Shown here in pieces: positions 1 to 5,210 of a stretch of 5,210 bases of DNA. The notes beneath the pieces were generated by a model that saw only the letters and a program-made list of their open reading frames with translations, was not told the origin of the DNA and did no database searches. A program made the translations under genes and the position numbers. The stretch comes from Acidobacteriota bacterium (GTDB taxonomy: Bacteria; Acidobacteriota; UBA6911). The DNA lies in the NCBI GenBank assembly GCA_017860075.1, contig JAFNAH010000146.1:1-5210 (forward strand). Direction: 5' to 3'. The stretch's first letter is position 1. Every line of letters starts with the position of its first letter.

Positions 1-728
1 GAGATTTCGCTGTTATGGAGAAACACCATCCCGCCGGCCTTCTGGCAGGCCTGAATGACCTTGCGGCAGGGCTCCGCGGCAAACTCCCTGTAATGAGCAG
101 GAGAAAGCAAGCCGGAAAAAGCGTTGCAGTCCCCCAGCCAGATGGCATCAGCTCCCGCTTTGATCTGTGCCACGCTCCAACGCGACTGAAGGTCGACAAA
201 GAAGTCCATCGTGTCGCGCAGCAGGCCGGGATCCTCATACATCATGAGCATGGGCGTTTCCAGCCCGTACAGTAAGCCGGCCGAGGAGTAAGGAGCGGCA
301 TTGCTGCCCGCAACGCAGACGGTGTCGCCGAATTCGGCCTTGAACCGGCGCAATGCTTCCAGCTTGATCGGCATGCGGCCGTCGCGTGAAGGGTCGGGCA
401 TCTTCAGGGACTTCAGCGTCTCCCGCGTAGCCGGCAGGTAATCGTGGGTCGCTCGAAGGATGTTGCCTTCGCCGACGCAGCCGACGCCCAGCACTTCGAA
501 CTCAATGCAGTCGTCTATCTGCAGCCAGACCCAGTCGTAGTCGAACTCGCGCACGGCGGCGCTCCACACCTCGACGAGCTTGTCCGCACTCTGGATCGTT
601 TCCTCGTAGGTGTACTTGCCGTACCACTTGACGTCGAACTCCTCGCTCATCGCGAAAACAGGAATCCGCCTGGGCCTTTTCAAGGCCACACAGGCCCGGA
701 TATCGTCCATCACCCCTTTATATGGCAT
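1..728 (-). CDS. URO-D family protein (MtaA/CmuA-like), 3' part missing
   Basis: The minus strand encodes 242 residues that run off the left edge of the window, against a usual family length of about 330-380. The start ATG at 726-728 is preceded by GGGAGAG (complement of 734-740) at a 5-base gap; an in-frame ATG at 756-758 lacks this site and is less likely. The central part has the family pattern: AGSNAAPYSS near residue 140, GADAIWLGDCNAFSGLLSP at 192-210 and PCRKVIQACQKAGG at 220-233. The fold is a TIM barrel. Relatives include uroporphyrinogen decarboxylase and the corrinoid methyltransferases MtaA/CmuA. There is no sign that this copy makes haem; catabolic relatives near sugar genes are common. 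The His-x-Cys metal site of MtaA-type enzymes appears here as H238-N-S240-E, so the cysteine is missing. The family call is firm; substrate and reaction are unknown. It is divergent from the GH109-type gene across a 141-base gap. Confidence 0.85.
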   Translation of the reverse strand, partial: MPYKGVMDDIRACVALKRPRRIPVFAMSEEFDVKWYGKYTYEETIQSADKLVEVWSAAVREFDYDWVWLQIDDCIEFEVLGVGCVGEGNILRATHDYLPATRETLKSLKMPDPSRDGRMPIKLEALRRFKAEFGDTVCVAGSNAAPYSSAGLLYGLETPMLMMYEDPGLLRDTMDFFVDLQSRWSVAQIKAGADAIWLGDCNAFSGLLSPAHYREFAAEPCRKVIQACQKAGGMVFLHNSEI

Positions 729-733
729 CGCGT

Positions 734-740
734 CTCTCCC
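734..740 (-). promoter_or_regulatory. Ribosome binding site of the URO-D-like gene
   Basis: On the minus strand this reads GGGAGAG, followed by five bases (ACGCG) and the ATG at 728. It decides between the starts at 728 and 758 in favour of 728. Confidence 0.6.
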
Positions 741-760
741 GGTTGCGTAGATCGCCATCC

Positions 761-766
761 ATCATA
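761..766 (-). promoter_or_regulatory. Possible -10 box for the URO-D-like gene
   Basis: The minus strand reads TATGAT, five of six bases of the consensus TATAAT, about 33 bases upstream of the start codon. No convincing -35 hexamer lies at the usual distance: the bases about 17 upstream are an AT-rich run (ATTTTA). The call rests on one hexamer plus its position in a divergent gap, so it is tentative. Confidence 0.25.
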
Positions 767-785
767 ACCGATGCGGGCCTCAATA

Positions 786-803
786 AAATCCGTGAAATCC
801 GCG
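786..803. repeat. Tandem 9-bp repeat in divergent intergenic region
   Basis: AAATCCGTG (786-794) is followed directly by AAATCCGCG (795-803), differing at one base. An inverted copy of the core, GGATTT (810-815), could pair with the AAATCC at 795-800 across a 9-base loop. The repeat sits between the two divergent genes, where an operator for a shared regulator would be expected. It may instead be a copy of a dispersed short genomic repeat. The sequence alone does not distinguish these. Confidence 0.4.
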
Positions 804-819
804 GCGATAGGATTTTCTG

Positions 820-848
820 TTGACAAGCCCGACGCGCGGCGCCAGATT
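820..848 (+). promoter_or_regulatory. Possible promoter for the GH109-type gene (weak)
   Basis: A perfect -35 hexamer TTGACA lies at 820-825. Seventeen bases further on is CAGATT (843-848), which matches TATAAT at only three positions. The resulting leader would be about 15 bases, ending just before the ribosome binding site. The -35 match is good and the position is right, but the -10 is poor, so this remains a candidate. Confidence 0.25.
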
Positions 849-859
849 CGACCGGGTTT

Positions 860-864
860 GGAGG
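860..864 (+). promoter_or_regulatory. Ribosome binding site of the GH109-type gene
   Basis: GGAGG is followed by five bases and the ATG at 870. This decides the start: the open frame continues upstream to an ATG at 771, but that start has no comparable site and would bury the Tat signal 33 residues inside the protein. The next ATG, at 882, is too far from GGAGG. Confidence 0.8.
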
Positions 865-869
865 TGAGT

Positions 870-2147
870 ATGGATGTTCGCATGGATCGACGCAGTTTTC
901 TCGGAGTTGCGGCGGCGGCACTCGTTCCGGGGGTCACCGCAGCCGGGAGTCCAGCCAGAATCGGGATTGTCGGTGTGGGCAATCGCGGCAGCAGCCTGCT
1001 GCAATTGCTGCTCTCGATGAAGGACGTGAGCATTCCCGCGCTCTGTGACATCGACGTGCAGCATCTGGCAGCAGGCCAGAAGATGGTGCAGCAGTCAGGC
1101 CGGCCGACACCGGAAGGTTATTCCCGCAGCGAACATGACTTTGAGCGGCTCATGTCGCGCGATGACCTCGATGCCGTAGTCATCGCGACCCCGTGGGAAT
1201 GGCACACGATCATGGCCGTTCACTGTATGAAGGCCGGCAAGTTCACGGCGTGCGAGATACCGGCCGCGCTGACCTTTGCGGAATGCTGGAACCTGGTCGA
1301 TACGCACGAAAAGACCGGGGTGCCCTATATGATGCTGGAGAACTGGTGCTACCGCGAGGACAACCTTGCAGTGCTCAACATGATCCGGCAGGGCCTGCTG
1401 GGGGAAATCGTCCATTGCCACTGCGCCTACTCGCACGATTGCATCTTCTGGTATTTCGACGAGAAGGGCTACCCGAAGTGGAGCGGCAACTTTCTGACCA
1501 GGCGTAACGCCAACCCGGAGCCCACCCACGCGATCGGACCCGCGATGAGCTGGATGGATCTCAATTGCGGCGACTACTTCGCTTACGCAACCACTACGGC
1601 GAGTCGACCTCTCGGCATATACCGCGAGCTCAGCCGGAGATATGGTCCGAACCATCCATCGGTAAAACAGAAGTACATGCAGGGTGACATCGTCACCACG
1701 GTGATCAAGACGCACAGAGGCAACACGATCGTGGTCAACAACGACATGCAGCTGCCCCGGCCCTATGACAACCGCTGGCTTATCCAGGGCACGCTGGGCT
1801 TGTATTCCCACGAGCATAATGCCGTCTATCTGGAGGGATTGACCAAAGGGGAGAAATGGGAACCATTCGAGCCATACCAGACTAAGTTCGGCCACGGCTT
1901 GTGGAAGACTATCCCGGCGGATTCGCCGGAAGCGGGACACGGCGGTGCCGATTACCTGGTCGTGAGAGAATTTGTGAAGTCCGTGATAAACAGGACGCCG
2001 CCTCCCATCGACGTTTACGATTCGGTACTGATGAGTTCGATCATTCCCCTTTCGCAGGAGTCAATCGCGAAAGGGAGCGCGCCGGTGGCCTGCCCGGACT
2101 TCACCCGTGGCAAGTGGCAGACCCGCAAGCCGTCGTTTGGCCTGTAG
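870..2147 (+). CDS. Tat-exported Gfo/Idh/MocA protein, GH109 type
   Basis: A 425-residue protein, a normal length for glycoside hydrolase family 109. GH109 enzymes hydrolyse alpha-N-acetylgalactosaminides using a tightly bound NAD. The N-terminus is a Tat signal, with MDRRSFLG at 5-12 and a hydrophobic stretch to about residue 24, so export in folded form with bound cofactor is expected. The Rossmann motif GVGNRG is at 35-40 and the dinucleotide-binding CD at 59-60. GH109-like blocks follow: TPWEWH (107-112), CEIPAA (128-133, where classical dehydrogenases have EKP), ECWNLVDTHEKTG (138-150), MMLENWCY, LAVLNMIRQG, HCHCAYSHD (182-190), PTHAIGP (218-224) and WLIQGTLG. The C-terminal IDVYDSV...PDFTRGKW also fits GH109. 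Position 217, three residues before H220, is Glu where I recall Tyr in the characterised Elizabethkingia enzyme, so specificity may differ. The next gene, a GH20-like hydrolase, follows 194 bases later on the same strand and may act on the same glycan. The family call is strong; the substrate is inferred. Confidence 0.88.
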   Translation: MDVRMDRRSFLGVAAAALVPGVTAAGSPARIGIVGVGNRGSSLLQLLLSMKDVSIPALCDIDVQHLAAGQKMVQQSGRPTPEGYSRSEHDFERLMSRDDLDAVVIATPWEWHTIMAVHCMKAGKFTACEIPAALTFAECWNLVDTHEKTGVPYMMLENWCYREDNLAVLNMIRQGLLGEIVHCHCAYSHDCIFWYFDEKGYPKWSGNFLTRRNANPEPTHAIGPAMSWMDLNCGDYFAYATTTASRPLGIYRELSRRYGPNHPSVKQKYMQGDIVTTVIKTHRGNTIVVNNDMQLPRPYDNRWLIQGTLGLYSHEHNAVYLEGLTKGEKWEPFEPYQTKFGHGLWKTIPADSPEAGHGGADYLVVREFVKSVINRTPPPIDVYDSVLMSSIIPLSQESIAKGSAPVACPDFTRGKWQTRKPSFGL

Positions 2148-2194
2148 ATTATAGGGGGTCGGACCGAGGCAACTCATTTACCCGCTTTAGATTA

Positions 2195-2220
2195 GCCGTA
2201 TTCCACCTCCTGAATACGGC
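2195..2220 (+). promoter_or_regulatory. Perfect 9-bp hairpin with anti-Shine-Dalgarno loop
   Basis: GCCGTATTC (2195-2203) and GAATACGGC (2212-2220) form a perfect stem around the 8-base loop CACCTCCT. The loop matches the anti-Shine-Dalgarno core at the 3' end of 16S rRNA. Its CCTCC (2206-2210) can pair with the GGAGG at 2332-2336 that serves the next gene. No T-run follows the stem, so it does not look like an intrinsic terminator. It lies 48 bases after the GH109-type stop codon. Confidence 0.6.
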
Positions 2221-2222
2221 CT

Positions 2223-2228
2223 TATACT
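2223..2228 (+). promoter_or_regulatory. -10-like hexamer upstream of the GH20-like gene
   Basis: TATACT matches TATAAT at five of six positions. The hexamer 17 bases upstream (ATTCCA, 2200-2205) is a poor -35 and lies within the hairpin stem and loop. If real, it would start a transcript lacking the hairpin and the left arm of the long inverted repeat, bypassing any control they exert. Confidence 0.2.
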
Positions 2229-2331
2229 CGGATTCTGGGGGCCGTTTTTCGCATTCTAGGACCAGACTGCCGCGGATCCAGTTCGCAAGACGCAGAAATG
2301 ACCCACGGAAATACGTTCTAAGGCACTTTTT

Positions 2332-2336
2332 GGAGG
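2332..2336 (+). promoter_or_regulatory. Ribosome binding site of the GH20-like gene
   Basis: GGAGG is followed by five bases and the ATG at 2342, the same arrangement as for the upstream gene. It fixes the start even though the reading frame stays open back to 1901. It is a possible pairing partner of the hairpin loop at 2206-2210. Confidence 0.8.
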
Positions 2337-2341
2337 CACGA

Positions 2342-4453
2342 ATGCCCGTAACTATGTGGCTTATGATGCTTTGTTTCGGTCCGACCCCGATCGCCAAGCC
2401 TTCAGTATTTCCGGTGCCGCGGCAGATCGAGATGCGCGGGGGTGAAGGGCTCGCGTTGGACGAGTCTGTACCCATCCTGCTGCCGGAGAGCCCGTCGGCC
2501 GAGGACATTTCCCTTGCTCGGCTGCTGACGGCGGAACTGAGCGACCGATACGGGCTCGCACTGCGGGCCGAGCGGGTTGAGAGCCTGCAGGGACGCCGTT
2601 CTTTTATCCTGATTGGATCCGTTGCGAATCCCCTGGTGCAGCAGTACTCGCGAGACAGTCATGCGAACCCTGTTACCGAGCGCGAAGGTTATGTTCTTGA
2701 TGTCCGTCGGGGCACGGCTGTTGTGGTAGGGGCTGATGATGCCGGCGCGTTCTACGGGCTGCAATCACTGAGGCAGCTCATCGAACGAACGCAGGATGGC
2801 GTGAGTGTCCGGGGCACGATGATCCGGGACTGGCCTTTGAAGCCGTTCCGCGGCATCAAGCTGTACCTGCCGGGGCACGGCAACATCCCCTTCTTTAAAC
2901 GTTTTGTCCGGGATTTCATGGCGCTCTACAAGTACAACACCATGATCCTGGAAGTGAATGCCGCCATGCGGCTTGACAGGCACCCGGAATTGAACGCGGG
3001 ATGGATCGAACTCGGCAAAGACCTCAACTATACCCGTCGCCACCGATCCTGGGGTCCGGGTCGGCAGTTCCAGGATTCGGCAAACGCAGACACGGCCGAC
3101 AGCGAGGTCCTTGAAAAGGACGAAGTGGCGGATCTGGTGGCATTTGTCAGGAAGCACCACATCGAGGTGATCCCGGAAATCCCGACGCTGACACACAGCT
3201 ACTACCTGCTGACACGACACCGCGAGCTGGCCGAGATCCAGGATGCGGAATGGCCCGACACATACTGTCCCTCGGAACCTGTGGTGTACCCCCTCGTGTT
3301 CGACGTGCTGGACGAATACCTCGACGTAATGAAACCCGCCGTGGTGCATGTCGGCCACGACGAGTGGCGTATGCCCCTCGGCGTCTGCCCCCGCTGCAAG
3401 GGGAAGGACCCAACGGAACTCTTCGCCGCAGATCTGAACCGCATTTACGCTCATTTGCGTTCGAGAGGAGTCGGCACGGCGATCTGGGGCGACCATCTGA
3501 TCGAAACGCTGCGCGGCAGGAAGATCAAACACGTCCCCAATCCGCGGGGCACTTCCTACGACATGCCTGGCGCGCTGTCTCCGGAACAGGTGAAGAAGCT
3601 AATCCCCAAGGATATCCTCATCTTCAACTGGTTCTGGGATTCCCCTCGGAATGACGATGGGGAGCAAGGCCTCGGGGAACAGAACGAAATAGCGCTATCG
3701 GACTGGGGTTTCCGTCAGGTCTTCGGCAACTTCGAGCCGCACATCGTCGATTTCGATCGCCGCGCCGGGCGCCGCGGCATTCTAGGCGGTGCACCATCCA
3801 GCTGGGCAGCGACGAACGAACTGAATTTCGGCAAAGACCTCATGTTCGATTTCCTGGGTTGCGCTAATCTGCTCTGGTCTCCGGATCGTCCTGACATGAA
3901 CCGGCTCTCATTGATCGTGCAGGAGCTCCTGCCCGGGATACGAAGCCGTCTGAGCGCCGTCCCGCTGCCCAGCCGTGACGGCCCCGGCCCAGTGAAAGAG
4001 GTCGATCCAGGCACTGCTAACTCCGTTCGCATCGGCGAGGACGCCAGCAGCATCGTCTTCGTGCATGCCTGCCGAAATCGCGCCGGCAACGCGAAAGCCT
4101 ACAGTGGAACCTGGAACTTCGCAGATACCGCTGACCTGGTGGGATGGTACGAAGTGACCTATGAAGACGGGTTTGTCGAGACCGTTCCGCTCCGATACGG
4201 GGTAAACATCCTGGAGGAAGGGTGGCTCGACAGCCCGGCTCCGAAAGACGTGGCCTACGAGGCGGAGATGAAGCCGGGTCGCCGTGGCAAATCCGCGTTC
4301 GCGTTCGAGTGGATCAATCCCCGCTTCGGCAAAGTGATCCGCGACGTGCGCCTGCGGTCCGTGTCGGAATCGAATCCCGTGACGCTGGAGAAACTGAGCA
4401 TCGTCCCGAAGCGCGTCGCCCCGGATCCGAAACCCTTGCGCATGTCACCGTAG
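2342..4453 (+). CDS. GH20-like hydrolase (beta-N-acetylhexosaminidase fold)
   Basis: A 703-residue protein. Residues about 22-165 resemble the alpha/beta domain preceding many GH20 enzymes, including FPVPRQIE (23-30), an alternating region to GYVLDVRRG, and GADDAGAFYGLQSLRQLI (130-147). The TIM barrel starts near PFRGIKLYLPG (168-178), with R170 in the place of the sugar-binding Arg. IPEIPTLTHS (277-286) is the barrel strand carrying the family His. HVGHDEW (336-342) supplies the Asp-Glu pair D340-E341 used in substrate-assisted hydrolysis of 2-acetamido sugars. W382, W430 and W432 may line the pocket. Unusual points: C309, C349 and C352 around the catalytic pair could bind a metal, and the first barrel strands lack the usual His/Asp motif (NTMILEVNAAM, 199-209). 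Residues about 555-690 form a separate beta-rich domain, possibly carbohydrate-binding. The N-terminus is hydrophobic (WLMMLCFGPTPIA) but has no basic residue, so it is a weak signal peptide. Substrate unproven. Confidence 0.8.
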   Translation: MPVTMWLMMLCFGPTPIAKPSVFPVPRQIEMRGGEGLALDESVPILLPESPSAEDISLARLLTAELSDRYGLALRAERVESLQGRRSFILIGSVANPLVQQYSRDSHANPVTEREGYVLDVRRGTAVVVGADDAGAFYGLQSLRQLIERTQDGVSVRGTMIRDWPLKPFRGIKLYLPGHGNIPFFKRFVRDFMALYKYNTMILEVNAAMRLDRHPELNAGWIELGKDLNYTRRHRSWGPGRQFQDSANADTADSEVLEKDEVADLVAFVRKHHIEVIPEIPTLTHSYYLLTRHRELAEIQDAEWPDTYCPSEPVVYPLVFDVLDEYLDVMKPAVVHVGHDEWRMPLGVCPRCKGKDPTELFAADLNRIYAHLRSRGVGTAIWGDHLIETLRGRKIKHVPNPRGTSYDMPGALSPEQVKKLIPKDILIFNWFWDSPRNDDGEQGLGEQNEIALSDWGFRQVFGNFEPHIVDFDRRAGRRGILGGAPSSWAATNELNFGKDLMFDFLGCANLLWSPDRPDMNRLSLIVQELLPGIRSRLSAVPLPSRDGPGPVKEVDPGTANSVRIGEDASSIVFVHACRNRAGNAKAYSGTWNFADTADLVGWYEVTYEDGFVETVPLRYGVNILEEGWLDSPAPKDVAYEAEMKPGRRGKSAFAFEWINPRFGKVIRDVRLRSVSESNPVTLEKLSIVPKRVAPDPKPLRMSP

Positions 4454-4474
4454 GGAGAATCCGCGGCGCCTGTC

Positions 4475-5210
4475 CTACTTGCCCTCCTTCAATTCCCGCA
4501 CTGCGGCTAGAACGGCCTCAGCCATGTACTCGAGCTGCGGCCGCGTCAGGCCATAAAGAGGCAGATGGGTATATTTGTGGCAGAAGACCTGTTCGGTATT
4601 GGGGCAAGCCTCGGCGATGGCAGCCTGGTCGTAACCCAACTCGCGGATGATCTCAAACTTGTACATCGGCGCGAAATGCTGGATCTCGGTGACGCCCTTG
4701 CTCTTGAGCTTTGCTTTGAGGTCCTGAACGTCGCCCAGAATCATCTTCGGATTGACCTGGAGCAGGAACAGGTGATGGGTGCTGCGGATCTCATCGGTGT
4801 CGCCCGGGGGCAACACGATCTCCGGGACTTCCGCAAACCGTTCGCATAGATATCGGAACGCTTCCCTCCTCCGGTCGAGTATCAGCTCGAAGCGCACCAG
4901 CTGATTGAGCAGCACGACGGCCTGCGCCTCGGTAACCGAGTAGTTGCACGGGGCCACAGGGTTCCCGAATCGGTCGCGCAGGGCAGTCACATCGTACAGC
5001 CAGTTCTTAACCTGCCGCGTGAAGTCCAGCGAGCAGAAACGGGCCTTCGCGAACTGTTCCCCAAGAACGCTATTGCTGACCAACAGACCGCCCTCACCTA
5101 AAGAGGTGATATTCTTGACCTCATGGAAACTGTAGCCGCCGAAATCACCGATAGTGCCGATCTTCTTGCCCTTGTACAGGGCGCCGAAGGCGTGAGCCGC
5201 GTCCTCGATC
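4475..5210 (-). CDS. DegT/DnrJ/EryC1/StrS aminotransferase, 5' part missing
   Basis: The minus strand encodes 244 residues up to the right window edge, with no start codon inside; roughly the first 130-150 residues of this 370-400-residue family are missing. These PLP enzymes transfer an amino group, usually from glutamate, to a keto-sugar such as an NDP-4-keto- or 3-keto-sugar. The visible part opens with IEDAAHAFGALYKG, whose Asp contacts the PLP ring nitrogen. GDFGGYSFHEVKNITSLGEGG follows in two parts, and its Lys (codon 5114-5116) is at the Schiff-base position. NYSVTEAQAVVLLNQL is the family's N-Y-x-x-x-E-x-Q-A block, and THLPLYGLTRPQLEYM the typical C-terminal block. All key residues in view are intact. 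The TTG at 5081-5083 is internal, not a start. The gene is convergent with the GH20-like gene, with 21 bases between stop codons. It may take part in surface-polysaccharide sugar synthesis or in amino-sugar turnover; the sequence does not say which. Confidence 0.9.
   Translation of the reverse strand, partial: IEDAAHAFGALYKGKKIGTIGDFGGYSFHEVKNITSLGEGGLLVSNSVLGEQFAKARFCSLDFTRQVKNWLYDVTALRDRFGNPVAPCNYSVTEAQAVVLLNQLVRFELILDRRREAFRYLCERFAEVPEIVLPPGDTDEIRSTHHLFLLQVNPKMILGDVQDLKAKLKSKGVTEIQHFAPMYKFEIIRELGYDQAAIAEACPNTEQVFCHKYTHLPLYGLTRPQLEYMAEAVLAAVRELKEGK

Larger units (their letters stand above)
2155..2388. repeat. Long-range inverted repeat enclosing the GH20-like gene's leader
   Basis: The left arm GGGGTCGGACCGA (2155-2167) is the exact reverse complement of the right arm TCGGTCCGACCCC (2376-2388). 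In RNA the helix continues without a break through two G-U pairs and three more Watson-Crick pairs, so that 2155-2172 pairs with 2371-2388 (18 bp). The enclosed sequence holds a second perfect hairpin and the ribosome binding site and start codon of the GH20-like gene, while the right arm falls inside codons 11-16. Two readings are open: a structured mRNA leader, or the terminal repeats of a small MITE/REP-type element of 234 bases. No target-site duplication was seen next to the arms. Confidence 0.6.

Noticed and set aside
15..767. Plus-strand open frames at 15-275 and 444-767
   Set aside because: Both lie opposite the URO-D-like gene, whose minus-strand translation is continuous and recognisable. 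They have no convincing ribosome binding site.
771..869. Upstream ATG at 771 as the start of the GH109-type gene
   Set aside because: The GGAGG at 860-864 and the Tat signal directly after 870 favour the later start. The 33 extra residues look like translated intergenic sequence.
1095..1940. 281-codon open frame on the minus strand
   Set aside because: It is fully antisense to the GH109-type gene, which has strong family motifs along its whole length. The antisense translation shows no recognisable domain.
2195..2250. Intrinsic terminator after the GH109-type gene
   Set aside because: The hairpin is perfect but is followed by CTTATACTCGG rather than a T-run. The later TTTTT (2244-2248) is not preceded by a stem.
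1901..2341. N-terminal extension of the GH20-like frame back to 1901
   Set aside because: It overlaps the GH109-type gene in another frame and then translates the intergenic leader. GGAGG five bases before the ATG at 2342 marks the real start.
2765..3532. 255-codon open frame on the minus strand
   Set aside because: It is antisense to the catalytic part of the GH20-like gene and shows no family motif; it results from codon bias in the real gene.
4450..4478. Bidirectional terminator between the convergent genes
   Set aside because: Only a 5-bp match (GTAGG with CCTAC) with a 19-base loop and no T-run on either strand. It consists mainly of the two TAG stop codons, so chance explains it.
4565..5135. 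Plus-strand open frames at 4565-4849 and 4944-5135
   Set aside because: They lie opposite the DegT-type aminotransferase, whose minus-strand frame is continuous with all key residues.
1..5210. CRISPR arrays, tRNA or rRNA genes, transposase genes
   Set aside because: No regularly spaced direct repeats, no cloverleaf or rRNA-like stretch and no transposase motifs were seen on either strand.

Overview
This window is a stretch of carbohydrate-metabolism genes from a moderately GC-rich bacterium. Both inner genes have clear GGAGG ribosome binding sites, and one product carries a twin-arginine (Tat) signal. The combination of a Tat-exported GH109-type Gfo/Idh/MocA protein, a divergent GH20-like hydrolase, a catabolic URO-D-family protein and a DegT aminotransferase is typical of large soil or sediment genomes such as Acidobacteriota, Planctomycetota/Verrucomicrobiota, Armatimonadota or Hydrogenedentes. 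I infer this from gene content only, and no sequence here fixes the phylum.

Layout. (1) Positions 1-728, minus strand: the first 242 residues of a uroporphyrinogen-decarboxylase-family (URO-D/MtaA-like) protein, cut by the left window edge. (2) Positions 729-869: a divergent promoter region with a tandem 9-bp repeat. (3) Positions 870-2147, plus strand: a 425-residue Tat-exported oxidoreductase-fold protein that matches glycoside hydrolase family 109 (NAD-dependent alpha-N-acetylgalactosaminidase type). (4) Positions 2148-2341: an unusual 194-base gap. It holds a perfect 9-bp hairpin whose loop has the sequence of the 16S rRNA anti-Shine-Dalgarno. It also lies almost wholly inside a long-range 13-bp perfect inverted repeat, extendable to 18 bp in RNA with two G-U pairs, whose right arm is inside the next gene. 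(5) Positions 2342-4453, plus strand: a 703-residue GH20-like hydrolase with the Asp-Glu catalytic pair and an extra C-terminal beta-rich domain. (6) Positions 4475-5210, minus strand: the last 244 residues of a DegT/DnrJ/EryC1/StrS-type PLP sugar aminotransferase, convergent with the hydrolase and cut by the right window edge.

How they may work together (inference). The GH109-type and GH20-like enzymes both belong to families that remove N-acetylhexosamines (alpha-GalNAc and beta-GlcNAc/GalNAc respectively). Both appear to be exported and they are encoded in the same direction. A small locus for dismantling an amino-sugar-containing glycan is a reasonable reading. The flanking URO-D-like and DegT-like genes read in the opposite direction and need not belong to the same unit.

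The most notable structure is the leader of the GH20-like gene. It could be a structured mRNA leader that hides the ribosome binding site, or a small MITE/REP-like element that now supplies the gene's start.
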